The position numbers and the translations under genes are program-made. Below the pieces are notes generated by a model, which made no database searches, was not told the origin of the DNA, and was given only the letters and a program-made list of their open reading frames with translations. Positions 41,889 to 51,055 of a stretch of 64,000 bases of DNA are shown piece after piece. The stretch's first letter is position 1. Each line of letters opens with the position of its first letter. The stretch is from Verrucomicrobiota bacterium (GTDB lineage: Bacteria; Verrucomicrobiota; Verrucomicrobiia; Limisphaerales; PALSA-1396). The stretch spans positions 62,001 to 126,000 of the forward strand of contig JACQFP010000020.1 of NCBI GenBank assembly GCA_016200005.1. The letters run 5' to 3'.

Positions 41889-42650
41889 ATGAACGTCGCC
41901 ATCGAGACTTCCAATCTGACCCGTGACTTCGGCCAGTTCCGCGCCGTCAACCAGCTCAATCTCCGGGTCGAGTCCGGGCGCTTCTACGGTTTTCTTGGTC
42001 CCAATGGCGCCGGCAAATCCACCACCATCAAGATGCTCACGGGTTTGCTCGCGCCCAGCGCCGGGACCATGCGCATCCTCGGCGAAGATGTGAGCGACCC
42101 GCGCCGGGCACTCGAAGTGAAACGGCGCATCGGCGTGGTGCCGGAGAACCTCGCGTTGTTCGACAACCTGACCGCGCGCGAATACCTCACCTTCATCGGC
42201 CGCATGTATCTGCTGCCTCGCGAAACCGTGCGCGAGCGTTGCGACGAATTGCTCGTGATGATGGACCTCGCCAAGGAAGTGAAAAAGCTCACGCTCGAAT
42301 TCTCTCACGGCATGAAGAAGAAGCTTTCCCTGGCCGCGGCCTTGATCCCCAACCCCGATCTCCTCTTTCTGGATGAACCATTCGAAGGCGTGGATGCCGT
42401 TGCGTCGCGGGTGTTGCGTGACACGCTTAAACAATGCGTTGGCCGCGGCGCCACGGTTTTTCTCACGTCGCACATACTGGAGATCGTGGAGAAGCTCTGC
42501 ACGGACGTCGGCATCATTGCGCAGGGGAAATTGGTTCACCAAGGCAGCATGGAGGAATTACACCGGGACGGTTCGCTTGAAGACCGATTCCTCGAGGTCG
42601 TGGGCGACGGCAAAGGCGAGGCGCAAAAATTAAGCTGGCTGGAAGCCTGA
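41889..42650 (+). CDS. ABC transporter ATP-binding protein
   Basis: 253 residues. Walker A GFLGPNGAGKSTTIKMLTGL, signature LEFSHGMKKKLSLAAALIPN (degenerate LSGGQ: FSHGM), Walker B PDLLFLDEPFEGVDAVASRV and switch His in VFLTSHILEIVEKLC. It belongs to the ABC-2/export class. ATG 41889 gives the normal N-terminus (VAIETSNLTRDFG). The next gene starts immediately after its stop, forming a two-gene exporter. Cargo unknown. Confidence 0.92.
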   Translation: MNVAIETSNLTRDFGQFRAVNQLNLRVESGRFYGFLGPNGAGKSTTIKMLTGLLAPSAGTMRILGEDVSDPRRALEVKRRIGVVPENLALFDNLTAREYLTFIGRMYLLPRETVRERCDELLVMMDLAKEVKKLTLEFSHGMKKKLSLAAALIPNPDLLFLDEPFEGVDAVASRVLRDTLKQCVGRGATVFLTSHILEIVEKLCTDVGIIAQGKLVHQGSMEELHRDGSLEDRFLEVVGDGKGEAQKLSWLEA

Positions 42651-44414
42651 GTGAACTGGGAACAACTCAAAACGATTCTCTGGCTGCGCTGGCGGCTCAC
42701 ACGCAATCAATGGTCGCGCAGCGGTGGACTCGGCGCGGTCCTCGCTGTGCTCGTCGGCGTGGGCGCGTTCGTGCTGGGCGCTCTGAGTTTTACCGGCGGC
42801 TTGCTGGGAGCGATCTACGGCCTGCGCCAAGCCTCGCCATTTGAGGTAATGATCGTTTGGCTCATTGTCACCAGCGCATTTTTGTTTTTTTGGATGATCG
42901 GTCTGCTTACGGAAATTCAACGTTCGGAGACCATTGATCTCCAGCGCCTCATGCACCTGCCGGTCGCGCTCGGCCAGATGTTCGTCGTGAACTACGTCAC
43001 GTCGCACCTAGCCTTGAGCATCATCCTGATGGTGCCGGGAATGATCGGGTTGGCTATCGGTCTCGTGATGGTGCGCGGGCCGGCGATGATGTTGTTGCTG
43101 CCGCTCGCGTTGACCATGGTATTCATGATTACCGCGTGGACGTATTGCCTGCGCGGCTGGCTGGCGGCGTTGATGACCAACCCGCGCCGACGCCGGACGA
43201 TCATCATGGGCATCACCCTCGCATTCGTGCTGCTCGGCCAGGGACCCAATCTCTATTTCAACGTCATCCAGCGCAACACCAGGCCTTCGCCGCGAAGTGC
43301 CGACACACCCGAGGAAGCACAACGCCAGCGCGAGGAACAAAGCGTCGCAAAGCGAAAGCTGCGTGAACAGTTGTTCACCGCGCAGAGATTTATCCCGCCA
43401 CTGTGGTTGCCCGCCGGCGCCAGGGCGCTCGCCGAAGGGCGCACCCTGCCGGCGGTACTGGGCACACTCGGCTGTTTCACCATCGGTGCGCTCGGATTGC
43501 GCCGCGCGTATCGCAGCACGGTGCGGTTTTATCATGGCGAAACCGGTGGCAAAGCTATGGCGCGAAGCGAAAGCGCTCCGGTCTCACCCGCTGTTGCCAC
43601 CCCTGCCAAAACTGGCGTCCGGTTTCTCGAACTACGCCTGCCCATTGTGCCGGAGCAGGCCGCGGCGCTCGCGCTCGCCACGTTTCGTTCCCTGCTCCGC
43701 GCGCCCGAGGTGAAAATGGCCTGGGCAAGTTCCTTCATCGTGACGGTGATCCTTGGCTCATCGCTCTTTCTCCGTTCGGCGTCGAAGATACCCGACGTTG
43801 CGAAGCCGTTCATGGTCGGCGGTTCGATGGCGTTTTCGATCTTCATGCTCGTTCAATTTCTCGCCAACCAGTTCGGTTTCGACCGCGACGGCTTCCGCGC
43901 GTTGATCCTTTCTCCCGTGGAGCGGCGGCTCATTCTGCTCGGCAAGAATCTCGCCAGCCTGATCGTCGGCGCAACCTTCGGCACGGTACTGCTGGCAATT
44001 ATTTCCTTCTGGTTGCGCCTGTCGCCGCTCGCGCTCGTGGCGGCCTTATTCCAACTTGCGACGCTGCTGCTGCTCGCCGGCCTCGTGGGCAATCTGCTTT
44101 CCATTCTCGTTCCCTACCGCATCCAATCCGGCTCGATGAAGCCGACGAAAATGCCCGGTCTGGCGATGTTGGTGATGGTCCTGTGCCATTTGCTTTTCCC
44201 TCTCGCCATGGCGCCGGTGTTCGCGCCGCCGTTGTTGGAATTGTTGTGGCAGATGGCCGGCTGGCCGGCGGCGGTGCCCGTCAATCTTATTTGCTCCGTC
44301 GCACTCGCCGCATTGATGGCGTTTGTGTACTGGCAGGCACTCGAACCGCTGGGCCGCCTGTTGCATCGCCGCGAAACAAAAATCCTCAGCATCGTGACGG
44401 TGCAGGTCGAGTAG
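42651..44414 (+). CDS. ABC-2-type exporter permease
   Basis: 587 residues starting with GTG directly after the ATPase stop. Hydrophobic segments group at about 25-75, 110-200 and 370-580 (for example GAVLAVLVGVGAFVLGALSF and LATLLLLAGLVGNLLSILVP). A large soluble stretch (about 210-300) contains SADTPEEAQRQREEQ. The pattern fits multi-helix bacterial ABC permeases found with single ATPases. No substrate clue is visible. Confidence 0.85.
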   Translation: MNWEQLKTILWLRWRLTRNQWSRSGGLGAVLAVLVGVGAFVLGALSFTGGLLGAIYGLRQASPFEVMIVWLIVTSAFLFFWMIGLLTEIQRSETIDLQRLMHLPVALGQMFVVNYVTSHLALSIILMVPGMIGLAIGLVMVRGPAMMLLLPLALTMVFMITAWTYCLRGWLAALMTNPRRRRTIIMGITLAFVLLGQGPNLYFNVIQRNTRPSPRSADTPEEAQRQREEQSVAKRKLREQLFTAQRFIPPLWLPAGARALAEGRTLPAVLGTLGCFTIGALGLRRAYRSTVRFYHGETGGKAMARSESAPVSPAVATPAKTGVRFLELRLPIVPEQAAALALATFRSLLRAPEVKMAWASSFIVTVILGSSLFLRSASKIPDVAKPFMVGGSMAFSIFMLVQFLANQFGFDRDGFRALILSPVERRLILLGKNLASLIVGATFGTVLLAIISFWLRLSPLALVAALFQLATLLLLAGLVGNLLSILVPYRIQSGSMKPTKMPGLAMLVMVLCHLLFPLAMAPVFAPPLLELLWQMAGWPAAVPVNLICSVALAALMAFVYWQALEPLGRLLHRRETKILSIVTVQVE

Positions 44415-44461
44415 CCGGAAACGGCAGCCCGTAAATCTACGGGTGCTCCTTGGGATGGGGA

Positions 44462-44538
44462 GGTTCTACTCGAGGATCACCGCGTCAGCAATGCTGAGTT
44501 GTTTAGTGGCGGATTGAGGCGATTACCAAGGCGCGAGG
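44462..44538 (+). repeat. Direct repeat bracketing the ABC operon, copy 2
   Basis: GGTTCTACTCGAGG, then GTCAGCAATGCTGAGTTGTT, then GGATTGAGGCGATTACC and GCGAGGG. It matches the copy at 41728-41802 over about 75 bp and has the same palindromic core. It lies between the permease stop and the operator before the second P-type ATPase. Confidence 0.75.
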
Positions 44539-44615
44539 GCAACTGGATTCCCATGCAAGGAGTGACCATCGGTGCGAAACGGAAACCATCAGCACCGGCG
44601 TCCCGGCTGAGGTGC

Positions 44616-44648
44616 AAAAAAGGACGCCGGTTAGCCAAGAAACAGCAA
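44616..44648 (+). promoter_or_regulatory. Candidate stress-island operator D
   Basis: AAAAAAGGACGCCGGTTAGC is followed by CAAGAAACAGC. The six-A tract and the second GCCAA half-site are at the standard 17-base spacing, and the first half-site is weak (ACGCC). Sense orientation; 45 bp before ATG 44684 of the P-type ATPase, the same distance as sites H and I. Confidence 0.6.
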
Positions 44649-44683
44649 GCAACTTCGCGCTGGTTTTGTTACGCGTCGTTGGT

Positions 44684-47449
44684 ATGGCCGAAACTGTAGC
44701 AAGTCTGGCGGCTCGCGACACCGAGACACAGTTGGTTCAGTGGCACGCACAATCCTTGGATAATGTGCTACGTCTGCTCACGGTCTCGGTTGAAGGGCTG
44801 GATTCGGTCGAGGCAGAGCAACGATTCCGGATTGTTGGCGCCAACGAGTTGAAGGAAGCCAGGCCGATCCAGCCTTGGATCATCTTCCTCAATCAGTTCA
44901 AGAGTATTCTCGTTGTGATCCTCATCGTGGCGGGCGTCATCTCCGGCGTCCTGGGAGACTTGATTGATTGCCTGGCCATTCTGGCGATTGTCCTCCTTAA
45001 CGCGGTCATCGGGTTTTATCAGGAGTTCAACGCGGAGAAGTCGATTGCCGCTTTAAGTAAAATGACGGCGCCGCGCGCCAGAGTGCGGCGCGCGGGCCGG
45101 GTGCAGTCGATCCCGGCGTCCCATTTGGTGCCAGGTGACGTCGTTGAATTGGAGGCGGGCGACTTGGTGCCCGCAGATGGGCGTTTGCTGGAGGCGCAGG
45201 TTTTGAACTGCATCGAGTCGGCGCTGACCGGCGAATCGGAGCCGGTGACCAAACATGCCGTGACACTCCCCAACAAGCATCTTCCGCTCGGTGAGCGCGA
45301 GAACATGGTTTTCATGGGGACGACCGTTTCGAGCGGGATGGGCCGGGCGGTGACCGTTGCCACCGGCATGAACACGGAACTCGGGCAAATCGCGAGCCTG
45401 GTCGAGGAGGCCGGTATGGAAGAGGAGACGCCCTTGCAGCAAAGACTCCTGAGTTTCGGGCGCGTACTGGTGTGGGGTTCGTTGGGCATCGTGGCACTGG
45501 TCTTCATCCTGGGTTTGATACGCGGCATGAAGGCGTTTGAGCTGTTCATGACCTCCGTGAGCCTGGCCGTGGCCGCCGTTCCAGAGGGACTTCCGGCTGC
45601 TGTCACCCTCGCACTTGCGGTCGGTGTGTTGCGAATGTCCCGGCGCAAGGCCCTGGTGCGAAAGCTCTCGGTGGTCGAGGCGTTGGGCGAAACGAGTGTG
45701 ATTTGCGCGGACAAGACGGGCACGTTGACCGTCGGCGAGATGACGGTGCGGTCGCTCTACATCGCCGGGCAAAGTTTTGAAGTCACAGGCGAAGGTTACG
45801 GTCCGCATGGCGAGGTGCGCTTTGAGGGAAAACCTTCCGACACCCGGCACGTGGCACCGTTGCTGGAGATGGCCAACGTTCTCATGGGCTGCAACAACGC
45901 GCACGTCGTGCTTGAAGAAGGAAAATGGAAAGTCATCGGCGATCCAACGGAGGGCGCGTTGCTTTCAGTCGGCCACAAGGCGGGCGGCAGCAAGGAAAGA
46001 ATCGAGCGAGAATTGCCGAAGCATCACGAAATCCCGTTCGACTCCGACCGGAAACGACGCACAGTCATTCGTTTGATGCCGGACGGGCGGTTGCGGGCTT
46101 TCATCAACGGTGCGCCCGACGTGCTGCTCGAGCGGTGCACAAAGATTTACACCGAGCGGGGCATTCGGTCGATGACTGAAGCGGATCGCGAACAAATCGC
46201 AGCGCAGAACAGCGCACTGGCAAAGCAGGCCCTGCGGGTCCTTGGCTCGGCGTACCGCGATCTGGACAATACAGTGCCCGCCGGGTTGACCGCCGAAGCG
46301 GTGGAGCGGGATCTGGTGTTCGTCGGCCTGGCGGGAATGTATGACCCGCCGCGTCCCGAAGCCAAAGCAGCGGTGGCGCGCTGCCGGGAGGCGGGTATCC
46401 GGGTGGTGATGATTACCGGCGACCATCCGCGCACCGCACTCACCGTCGCGCGCGAGTTGGGCATCGCCGGCACCGAGGACAAGGAACTCACGGGCGCAGA
46501 ACTGGACCAGTTGTCAGATGAGGTGTTGCAGCAACGCGCACCGGAAGTGGCGGTGTATGCCCGCGTCGCGCCGAAACACAAACTGCGCATCGTCCGCGCG
46601 CTGAAAGCGAACGGCGACGTCGTCGCCATGACCGGCGATGGCGTCAACGATGCGCCTGCGCTCAAAGGTGCGGATATCGGAATCGCGATGGGCAAGTCCG
46701 GCACCGAAGTTACCAAGCAGGCAGCCGACATGGTCATCACGGACGACAATTTCGCGTCCATTGTCGCCGCGGTCGAGGAAGGCCGCGGAATTTACGCCAA
46801 CATCCGCAAGACTCTGCAATACCTGCTGGCCGGAAATACCGGCGAACTGTCGCTGATGACGGTATGTGTTCTGGCTGGCTGGCCCACCCCGTTGCTGCCA
46901 GTCCAGTTGCTCTGGATCAATCTAGTCACCGACGGCCTTCCGGCATTAAGCCTTGCAGCCGATGCCATTGATCCCGACGAGATGACGCGCCGTCCGCGCC
47001 CGCGCACGGAAAAAATCGCCGACCGGAGATTCTGGAGGACCACGACGGTTACGGGTTTACTGACGGCCAGTGTTTCGTTGGCGGCCTATCTTTACGGATT
47101 GAGCACTGCATCTGAGTCGGTGGCGCGAACCTATGCCTTCGGGACGCTGATGTTCGCCGAATTGCTGCGGGCGTTCGGCTCTCGTAATGAAATCAGACCC
47201 GTCTGGCGGCTCGATTGGTTGGCCAATGTCCATCTCCCGTTGGTGGTCGGCATTTCGCTGGTTCTCCAGTTCTTCATTCTACAAAGCGAAAAGCTGAGCT
47301 GGTTCTTCAAGATAACCGCGATGCCGTTGACGCATTGTGGGTTGCTCTTGATTGTTTCTGCGGTGCCACTGGTGGTTCTCGAACTGGCCAAGGGCGTCGG
47401 TCAAAGGCGGCGCGGTTTGCAGGAGCAGGCAGGCATCCCGGACAACTGA
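44684..47449 (+). CDS. P-type cation ATPase, second copy (P2-type)
   Basis: About 921 residues with the full P2 set: NCIESALTGESEPVTKHA (actuator TGES), VAAVPEGLPAAVTLALAVGV (M4 PEGLP), VICADKTGTLTVGEMTVRSL (phosphorylation Asp at about residue 343), MTGDGVNDAPALKGADIGIA (hinge). It resembles Ca2+-type or CtpF-like pumps and is a paralogue of the ATPase at 24624-27353, not a recent duplicate. An upstream candidate start without homology (44612) is rejected. No clear Shine-Dalgarno precedes ATG 44684, so the start is uncertain. Confidence 0.9.
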   Translation: MAETVASLAARDTETQLVQWHAQSLDNVLRLLTVSVEGLDSVEAEQRFRIVGANELKEARPIQPWIIFLNQFKSILVVILIVAGVISGVLGDLIDCLAILAIVLLNAVIGFYQEFNAEKSIAALSKMTAPRARVRRAGRVQSIPASHLVPGDVVELEAGDLVPADGRLLEAQVLNCIESALTGESEPVTKHAVTLPNKHLPLGERENMVFMGTTVSSGMGRAVTVATGMNTELGQIASLVEEAGMEEETPLQQRLLSFGRVLVWGSLGIVALVFILGLIRGMKAFELFMTSVSLAVAAVPEGLPAAVTLALAVGVLRMSRRKALVRKLSVVEALGETSVICADKTGTLTVGEMTVRSLYIAGQSFEVTGEGYGPHGEVRFEGKPSDTRHVAPLLEMANVLMGCNNAHVVLEEGKWKVIGDPTEGALLSVGHKAGGSKERIERELPKHHEIPFDSDRKRRTVIRLMPDGRLRAFINGAPDVLLERCTKIYTERGIRSMTEADREQIAAQNSALAKQALRVLGSAYRDLDNTVPAGLTAEAVERDLVFVGLAGMYDPPRPEAKAAVARCREAGIRVVMITGDHPRTALTVARELGIAGTEDKELTGAELDQLSDEVLQQRAPEVAVYARVAPKHKLRIVRALKANGDVVAMTGDGVNDAPALKGADIGIAMGKSGTEVTKQAADMVITDDNFASIVAAVEEGRGIYANIRKTLQYLLAGNTGELSLMTVCVLAGWPTPLLPVQLLWINLVTDGLPALSLAADAIDPDEMTRRPRPRTEKIADRRFWRTTTVTGLLTASVSLAAYLYGLSTASESVARTYAFGTLMFAELLRAFGSRNEIRPVWRLDWLANVHLPLVVGISLVLQFFILQSEKLSWFFKITAMPLTHCGLLLIVSAVPLVVLELAKGVGQRRRGLQEQAGIPDN

Positions 47450-47468
47450 CTGGAAGCGGTGCCCGCGC

Positions 47469-47500
47469 AAAAAAAGGCGAGCCTTTGGCAAGACCGGGAG
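47469..47500 (+). promoter_or_regulatory. Candidate stress-island operator A
   Basis: Seven A residues, then GGCGAGCCTTTGGCAA, then GACCGGGAGAGCGAGG. The central 16 bases are identical to the ppsA copy (B), and the GGGAGAGCG that follows is identical to the hsp20 copy (E). It lies entirely between the ATPase stop (47449) and the nitroreductase ATG (47598). Confidence 0.72.
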
Positions 47501-47597
47501 AGCGAGGCTGGCAGACTGGCGGTTATGGTTGATTTGGAAACAGACCGGGTCGTTCGAGCAACGCGACCGCCACCGGATTCTTGCCGGGAAACGCACT

Positions 47598-48635
47598 ATG
47601 AAATTGACGCCGAACAAAGCAACGAGTCCCTGGAACATTTCAGCCGAGGACTTTCCGACCTACGGCACCATGTTGGAGAAATGGAAATTTTTCCTTGGTT
47701 ACGCGGTGCTCGCGCCGTCGAGCCACAATTCACAACCGTGGCGCTTTCGCATCCTCAATGACCAGGTCGAGATTTATGCGGACCGACAGCGCGCCTGCCC
47801 AGTGGTGGACCCGGACGACCGCGAACTCATCATGAGTTGCGGCTGCGCACTCTACCATTTGCGGACCGCAATTCAGCATTACGGCTATTTGGGCGAGGTC
47901 GAGATTTTTCCCAAGCCGGCAGATCACGATTTGCTGGCGCGGGTTTCAATGGGCACAAAGGAGGAAGTGTCGGCGGAGGAAAGCATGGTCTTCTACGCGA
48001 TTCCAAAACGCCGGACCAACCGTCAGCCCTTCAGCGACGACCCCTTGCCGGAAGCTTTGCTCGCCGCCCTGCAAAGAACAGCGGAGAAGGAATCCGCCAC
48101 GCTGCGTTTCGTGCGCGAGGAGGAGTTGAAACATGCCGTCGCCGACCTCGTCGCGGAAGGCGATCGTTGGCAATGGGGCAACCAGGCGTTTCGCCGGGAG
48201 CTGGCGAAGTGGGTGCATTCGAATCGCAGCGCGGCGCGCGACGGCATTCCGGGATACGCGCAGGGCATCGACGACTTGATGTCCTATGCCGGACCGCTGG
48301 TGGTACGCACGTTCGACATGGGCGATGGGCAGGCGGCCAAGGACCACGAAGTGGCCACCGGTTCGCCGGCGCTCGCCGTGCTCGGCACCGTGGGCGACAG
48401 CCCACGCGAATGGCTCGCGGCGGGCCAGGCATTGGCGGGAGTTTTATTGCGCGCACGCGTTGAAGATGTGTGGGCCTCGTTTCTCAACCAACCGATTGAA
48501 GTGCCGTACCTGCGGATGAAACTCCACCAACTGGTTCCAACGCGGGACTTTCCGCAAGCAGTCTTGCGATTTGGATTCGGGAAGGATCTGAAACCGACAC
48601 CGCGCCGGGAAGTTGATGCGGTGCTGACTGGATAA
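47598..48635 (+). CDS. Acg-like nitroreductase-fold protein
   Basis: 345 residues. The start KWKFFLGYAVLAPSSHNSQP followed by WRFRI is the FMN-site line of the Acg/nitroreductase family (SxHNxQPW). AIPKRRTNRQPFSD and the C-terminal VPTRDFPQAVLRFGFGK also fit. The protein consists of two pseudo-repeated nitroreductase halves, as in M. tuberculosis Acg (Rv2032), Rv3127 and Rv3131, all in the DosR regulon. Those proteins seem to store FMN rather than reduce nitro compounds. ATG 47598 fits the homologous start; operator A lies 106 bp upstream. Confidence 0.88.
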   Translation: MKLTPNKATSPWNISAEDFPTYGTMLEKWKFFLGYAVLAPSSHNSQPWRFRILNDQVEIYADRQRACPVVDPDDRELIMSCGCALYHLRTAIQHYGYLGEVEIFPKPADHDLLARVSMGTKEEVSAEESMVFYAIPKRRTNRQPFSDDPLPEALLAALQRTAEKESATLRFVREEELKHAVADLVAEGDRWQWGNQAFRRELAKWVHSNRSAARDGIPGYAQGIDDLMSYAGPLVVRTFDMGDGQAAKDHEVATGSPALAVLGTVGDSPREWLAAGQALAGVLLRARVEDVWASFLNQPIEVPYLRMKLHQLVPTRDFPQAVLRFGFGKDLKPTPRREVDAVLTG

Positions 48636-48713
48636 ACTGAATTGTCTGCCAACCACGGCGACTTCGACAAGTTCGCGGACAAAGCCCAGGCCAGGCCAAC
48701 TTCTCGGGGCGGC

Positions 48714-50189
48714 ATGACCTCATGTCAGGATGATGTGAGCAATGTGAAAAATTACTACAAATATCCGCACATGCGAAGTCGGATGCTTGAATTTCTCGGC
48801 GGCGATTCGCTGGAGAACATCACGTGCCGATATCTGACCGCCGGCGACACCGACAACCCGCACTATCGCCAGCCGCGTCCGGAAACGGATTTGCCCGCGT
48901 TCTGGGAGGAAGAACTGGACATCAGCCGTTCGCTCTGGGACCGCAAGTCGCTCCTCTTGGATCTCGATATCGAGTACGTGAATTTCGATTTTCCCATTGA
49001 AGCCTATCTGGAAACGGACCGGATTTTCGATTTGCAGAAGCCGCTGGAATCAGTAATCGAAGCCGTCCTTCTGGATTACAACCTCACGCCGCTCCACCTG
49101 CTCAGCGGCCGTGGGCATCATTTCGTCTGGCGCATCCGACAGGATTCCGATGCCTTCAGCCGGCTCGCCAGCCTGGGCCATGTGCCACCCAGTTTGGAGA
49201 AACTCAACGCGCGTTCCCATCGGCCGCACGGCGAGCCGGTTCCTCCTGAACTGGGCGCAGCTTTTGCCGGAGCGGGTCTGGTCATGGAGCATCTGGCGCA
49301 TCGCATCAAGGAAGAAGCCGCGCCCTTGAGCGATGTTCCAGTCGAACTGACCGCCGTCGAGGTCGGCCCCAATGAACACGGCCGCGAGATGATTTCCATC
49401 GACATCTCTGAATATGGCGATCCGTTGAGCACGCGGGTCATTCGCGTGCCGTTCAGCCTCTATCTTAAACCATTGCAACAACGGAATGTCCTGGGGGAAG
49501 AAATCGTGAAGCAACTGCCGCCGGTGTTTTTGATTCCGTTGCACGAGATGGATACCAAGCAAGGCATCCGGGTCATGCATGACATCAAGCAGGTCACCGA
49601 CCTCGCCCGGCGCGCCACGGTAAGCATTCCCGATCACAGTGGGTCCACCGAAAGGCTGATTCGTTCCTACGAAAGATCAGCGCTGAGAACATTTCACGAC
49701 TGGTTTTATTCCCAGGAACATGAACCGCCAGAAAAGTGGTCGCAAACTTATGACTGCATGCCACTCGATCCGTTGCCGGCTTGCGTGCGCCATGTGCTGG
49801 AGCAGCCGAATGACCTGTTGCTTCGCCCCGCCCACCTCAAACGTGTCGTGCACGTGATGCTATCACTCGGCTGGCATCCCCGTCACATCGCCGGGTTGAT
49901 TCGTGCCCGGTTCGAGCGCGACTACGGCTGGGGTGAAGTGTGGGCCGGCTACGATCCAGCCACCCGGGCGGATTTCTACACGCGGGTCTTCGCCGGCTTG
50001 TTCGTTACCGGACGCGACGATCTGGTCGATTTCAACTGTCAGTCCGCCAAGGAAGAAAAGTTGTGTTTTGTCGCCGACTGTCCCTTTAATCTGGAGCACT
50101 ACAAAACCTCACTACTGAATCGGAGAAAATATGAACGACTGGCCTGTCGGCCTTTCAACCGGCTGTTTTTACCAGAAGAGCATCTTTGA
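48714..50189 (+). CDS. Archaeo-eukaryotic-primase-like protein
   Basis: About 491 residues, not a well-known gene. Features match the AEP/prim-pol superfamily: DRKSLLLDLDIEYVNFDFP (D-x-D metal motif, about residues 80-98), LTPLHLLSGRGHHFVWRI (s-G-x-G-x-H motif II) and STRVIRVPFSLYLKPL (R-x-P-x-S segment). A C-terminal CFVADCPFNLEHYK with two cysteines could be part of a PriCT-like or zinc region. No helicase domain is present. Start is uncertain: ATG 48714 is used, while GTG 48744 or a later ATG are alternatives. The 3' end overlaps the next gene by 59 bp. Confidence 0.55.
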   Translation: MTSCQDDVSNVKNYYKYPHMRSRMLEFLGGDSLENITCRYLTAGDTDNPHYRQPRPETDLPAFWEEELDISRSLWDRKSLLLDLDIEYVNFDFPIEAYLETDRIFDLQKPLESVIEAVLLDYNLTPLHLLSGRGHHFVWRIRQDSDAFSRLASLGHVPPSLEKLNARSHRPHGEPVPPELGAAFAGAGLVMEHLAHRIKEEAAPLSDVPVELTAVEVGPNEHGREMISIDISEYGDPLSTRVIRVPFSLYLKPLQQRNVLGEEIVKQLPPVFLIPLHEMDTKQGIRVMHDIKQVTDLARRATVSIPDHSGSTERLIRSYERSALRTFHDWFYSQEHEPPEKWSQTYDCMPLDPLPACVRHVLEQPNDLLLRPAHLKRVVHVMLSLGWHPRHIAGLIRARFERDYGWGEVWAGYDPATRADFYTRVFAGLFVTGRDDLVDFNCQSAKEEKLCFVADCPFNLEHYKTSLLNRRKYERLACRPFNRLFLPEEHL

Positions 50190-51012
50190 CTGCCTGGAAC
50201 CCATCCGGCACAGCGGGTTCAGCATGATCGAAATCTGTTCCTTCCCGGCCCATCTTGATTATCACGACTTCGACGCCGTCCGCCGCGCCGCCAAGCGGGT
50301 CGATGAACTGGGGCTGGAGGCGTACTCGTTCCACGCGCCGTTTGCTGATCACATCGACATCACATCGCTGAATAATGACCAACGCAACGCCGCGTTGCAT
50401 GAAATTCTCAAGGCCGCCGAGGCCGCCGCGATTCTGCAAGTCCGCTACTTCGTGATTCATCCCGGGCCGGAACACGAACAAACGCCGGACCTGCCTTGTG
50501 TAGAGCGTCTCCAGCGGATGCAAAATGCAGCCGGCACATTGAACCGAGTCGCGCAGCGCTGTTTGGAACTTGGCATCGGTTGCGTATTGGAAAACAAACT
50601 GCCGCATCTTTTGTTCGGCGGCACGAGCGACATTCTTTGGATTCTGGGCGCGATGAGCGCCATCAACATCGGCACGTGTCTCGACACCGGTCATGCTTTC
50701 CTCTCCGGCGATCTTTACAACGTGATGCACAAATTGTCCGGCCACTTGCAAATGATTCACGCCAACGATAACGGTGGCAGCTATGACGACCACAAACCGC
50801 CGGGCGAGGGGAACATTGATTGGAATCGGCTGCTCACCGAATTGTCCCAAATTGAATTTCACGGGGGCTTTATTCTCGAACTGTCCGGCGATAAGGAGCC
50901 AGAGGCTGTTCTGGCTGAAGCGCGTCGGGCGCGGCGTTACCTGCGGGAAATCTCACGTCGCCTGGCGTTGTCCTGTCCGCCCACGGTCAGCGTCGCCAAC
51001 TGGCGTGTCTAG
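50131..51012 (+). CDS. Xylose-isomerase-like TIM-barrel protein
   Basis: 293 residues of the AP endonuclease 2/sugar-phosphate isomerase fold. Metal-site residues appear as YSFHAPFADHIDIT, YFVIHPGPEHEQTP (H), VLENKLPHLLFGG (E), GTCLDTGHAFLSGD (D-x-G-H) and MIHANDNGGSYDDHKPPGEG (H-x-N-D, then H); the final Glu is in GGFILELSG. A complete ligand set implies an active isomerase or epimerase; substrate unknown. It overlaps the primase-like gene by 59 bp with its own GGAG ribosome-binding site, so the two are co-expressed. Confidence 0.85.
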   Translation: MNDWPVGLSTGCFYQKSIFDCLEPIRHSGFSMIEICSFPAHLDYHDFDAVRRAAKRVDELGLEAYSFHAPFADHIDITSLNNDQRNAALHEILKAAEAAAILQVRYFVIHPGPEHEQTPDLPCVERLQRMQNAAGTLNRVAQRCLELGIGCVLENKLPHLLFGGTSDILWILGAMSAINIGTCLDTGHAFLSGDLYNVMHKLSGHLQMIHANDNGGSYDDHKPPGEGNIDWNRLLTELSQIEFHGGFILELSGDKEPEAVLAEARRARRYLREISRRLALSCPPTVSVANWRV

Positions 51013-51023
51013 CATGCGCGGTG

Positions 51024-51055
51024 AAAAAACAGCCAGGCTTTGCCAAAAGCGAAAG
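51024..51055 (+). promoter_or_regulatory. Candidate stress-island operator C
   Basis: AAAAAACAGCCAGGCTTTGC is followed by CAAAAGCGAAAG. Six A, first half-site GCCAG, second GCCAA 11 bp on, then GCG. It begins 12 bp after the isomerase stop and ends just before the first possible ATG (51056) of the membrane protein. If the element binds a protein, it would sit at or over the transcription start, so the start at 51071 or an RNA-level role is also possible. Confidence 0.6.

Noticed and set aside
48640-48672. GTCTGCCAACCACGGCG before the primase-like gene as another operator copy
   Set aside because: Only the second half-site matches; A-tract and first half-site are absent and it falls near random expectation.
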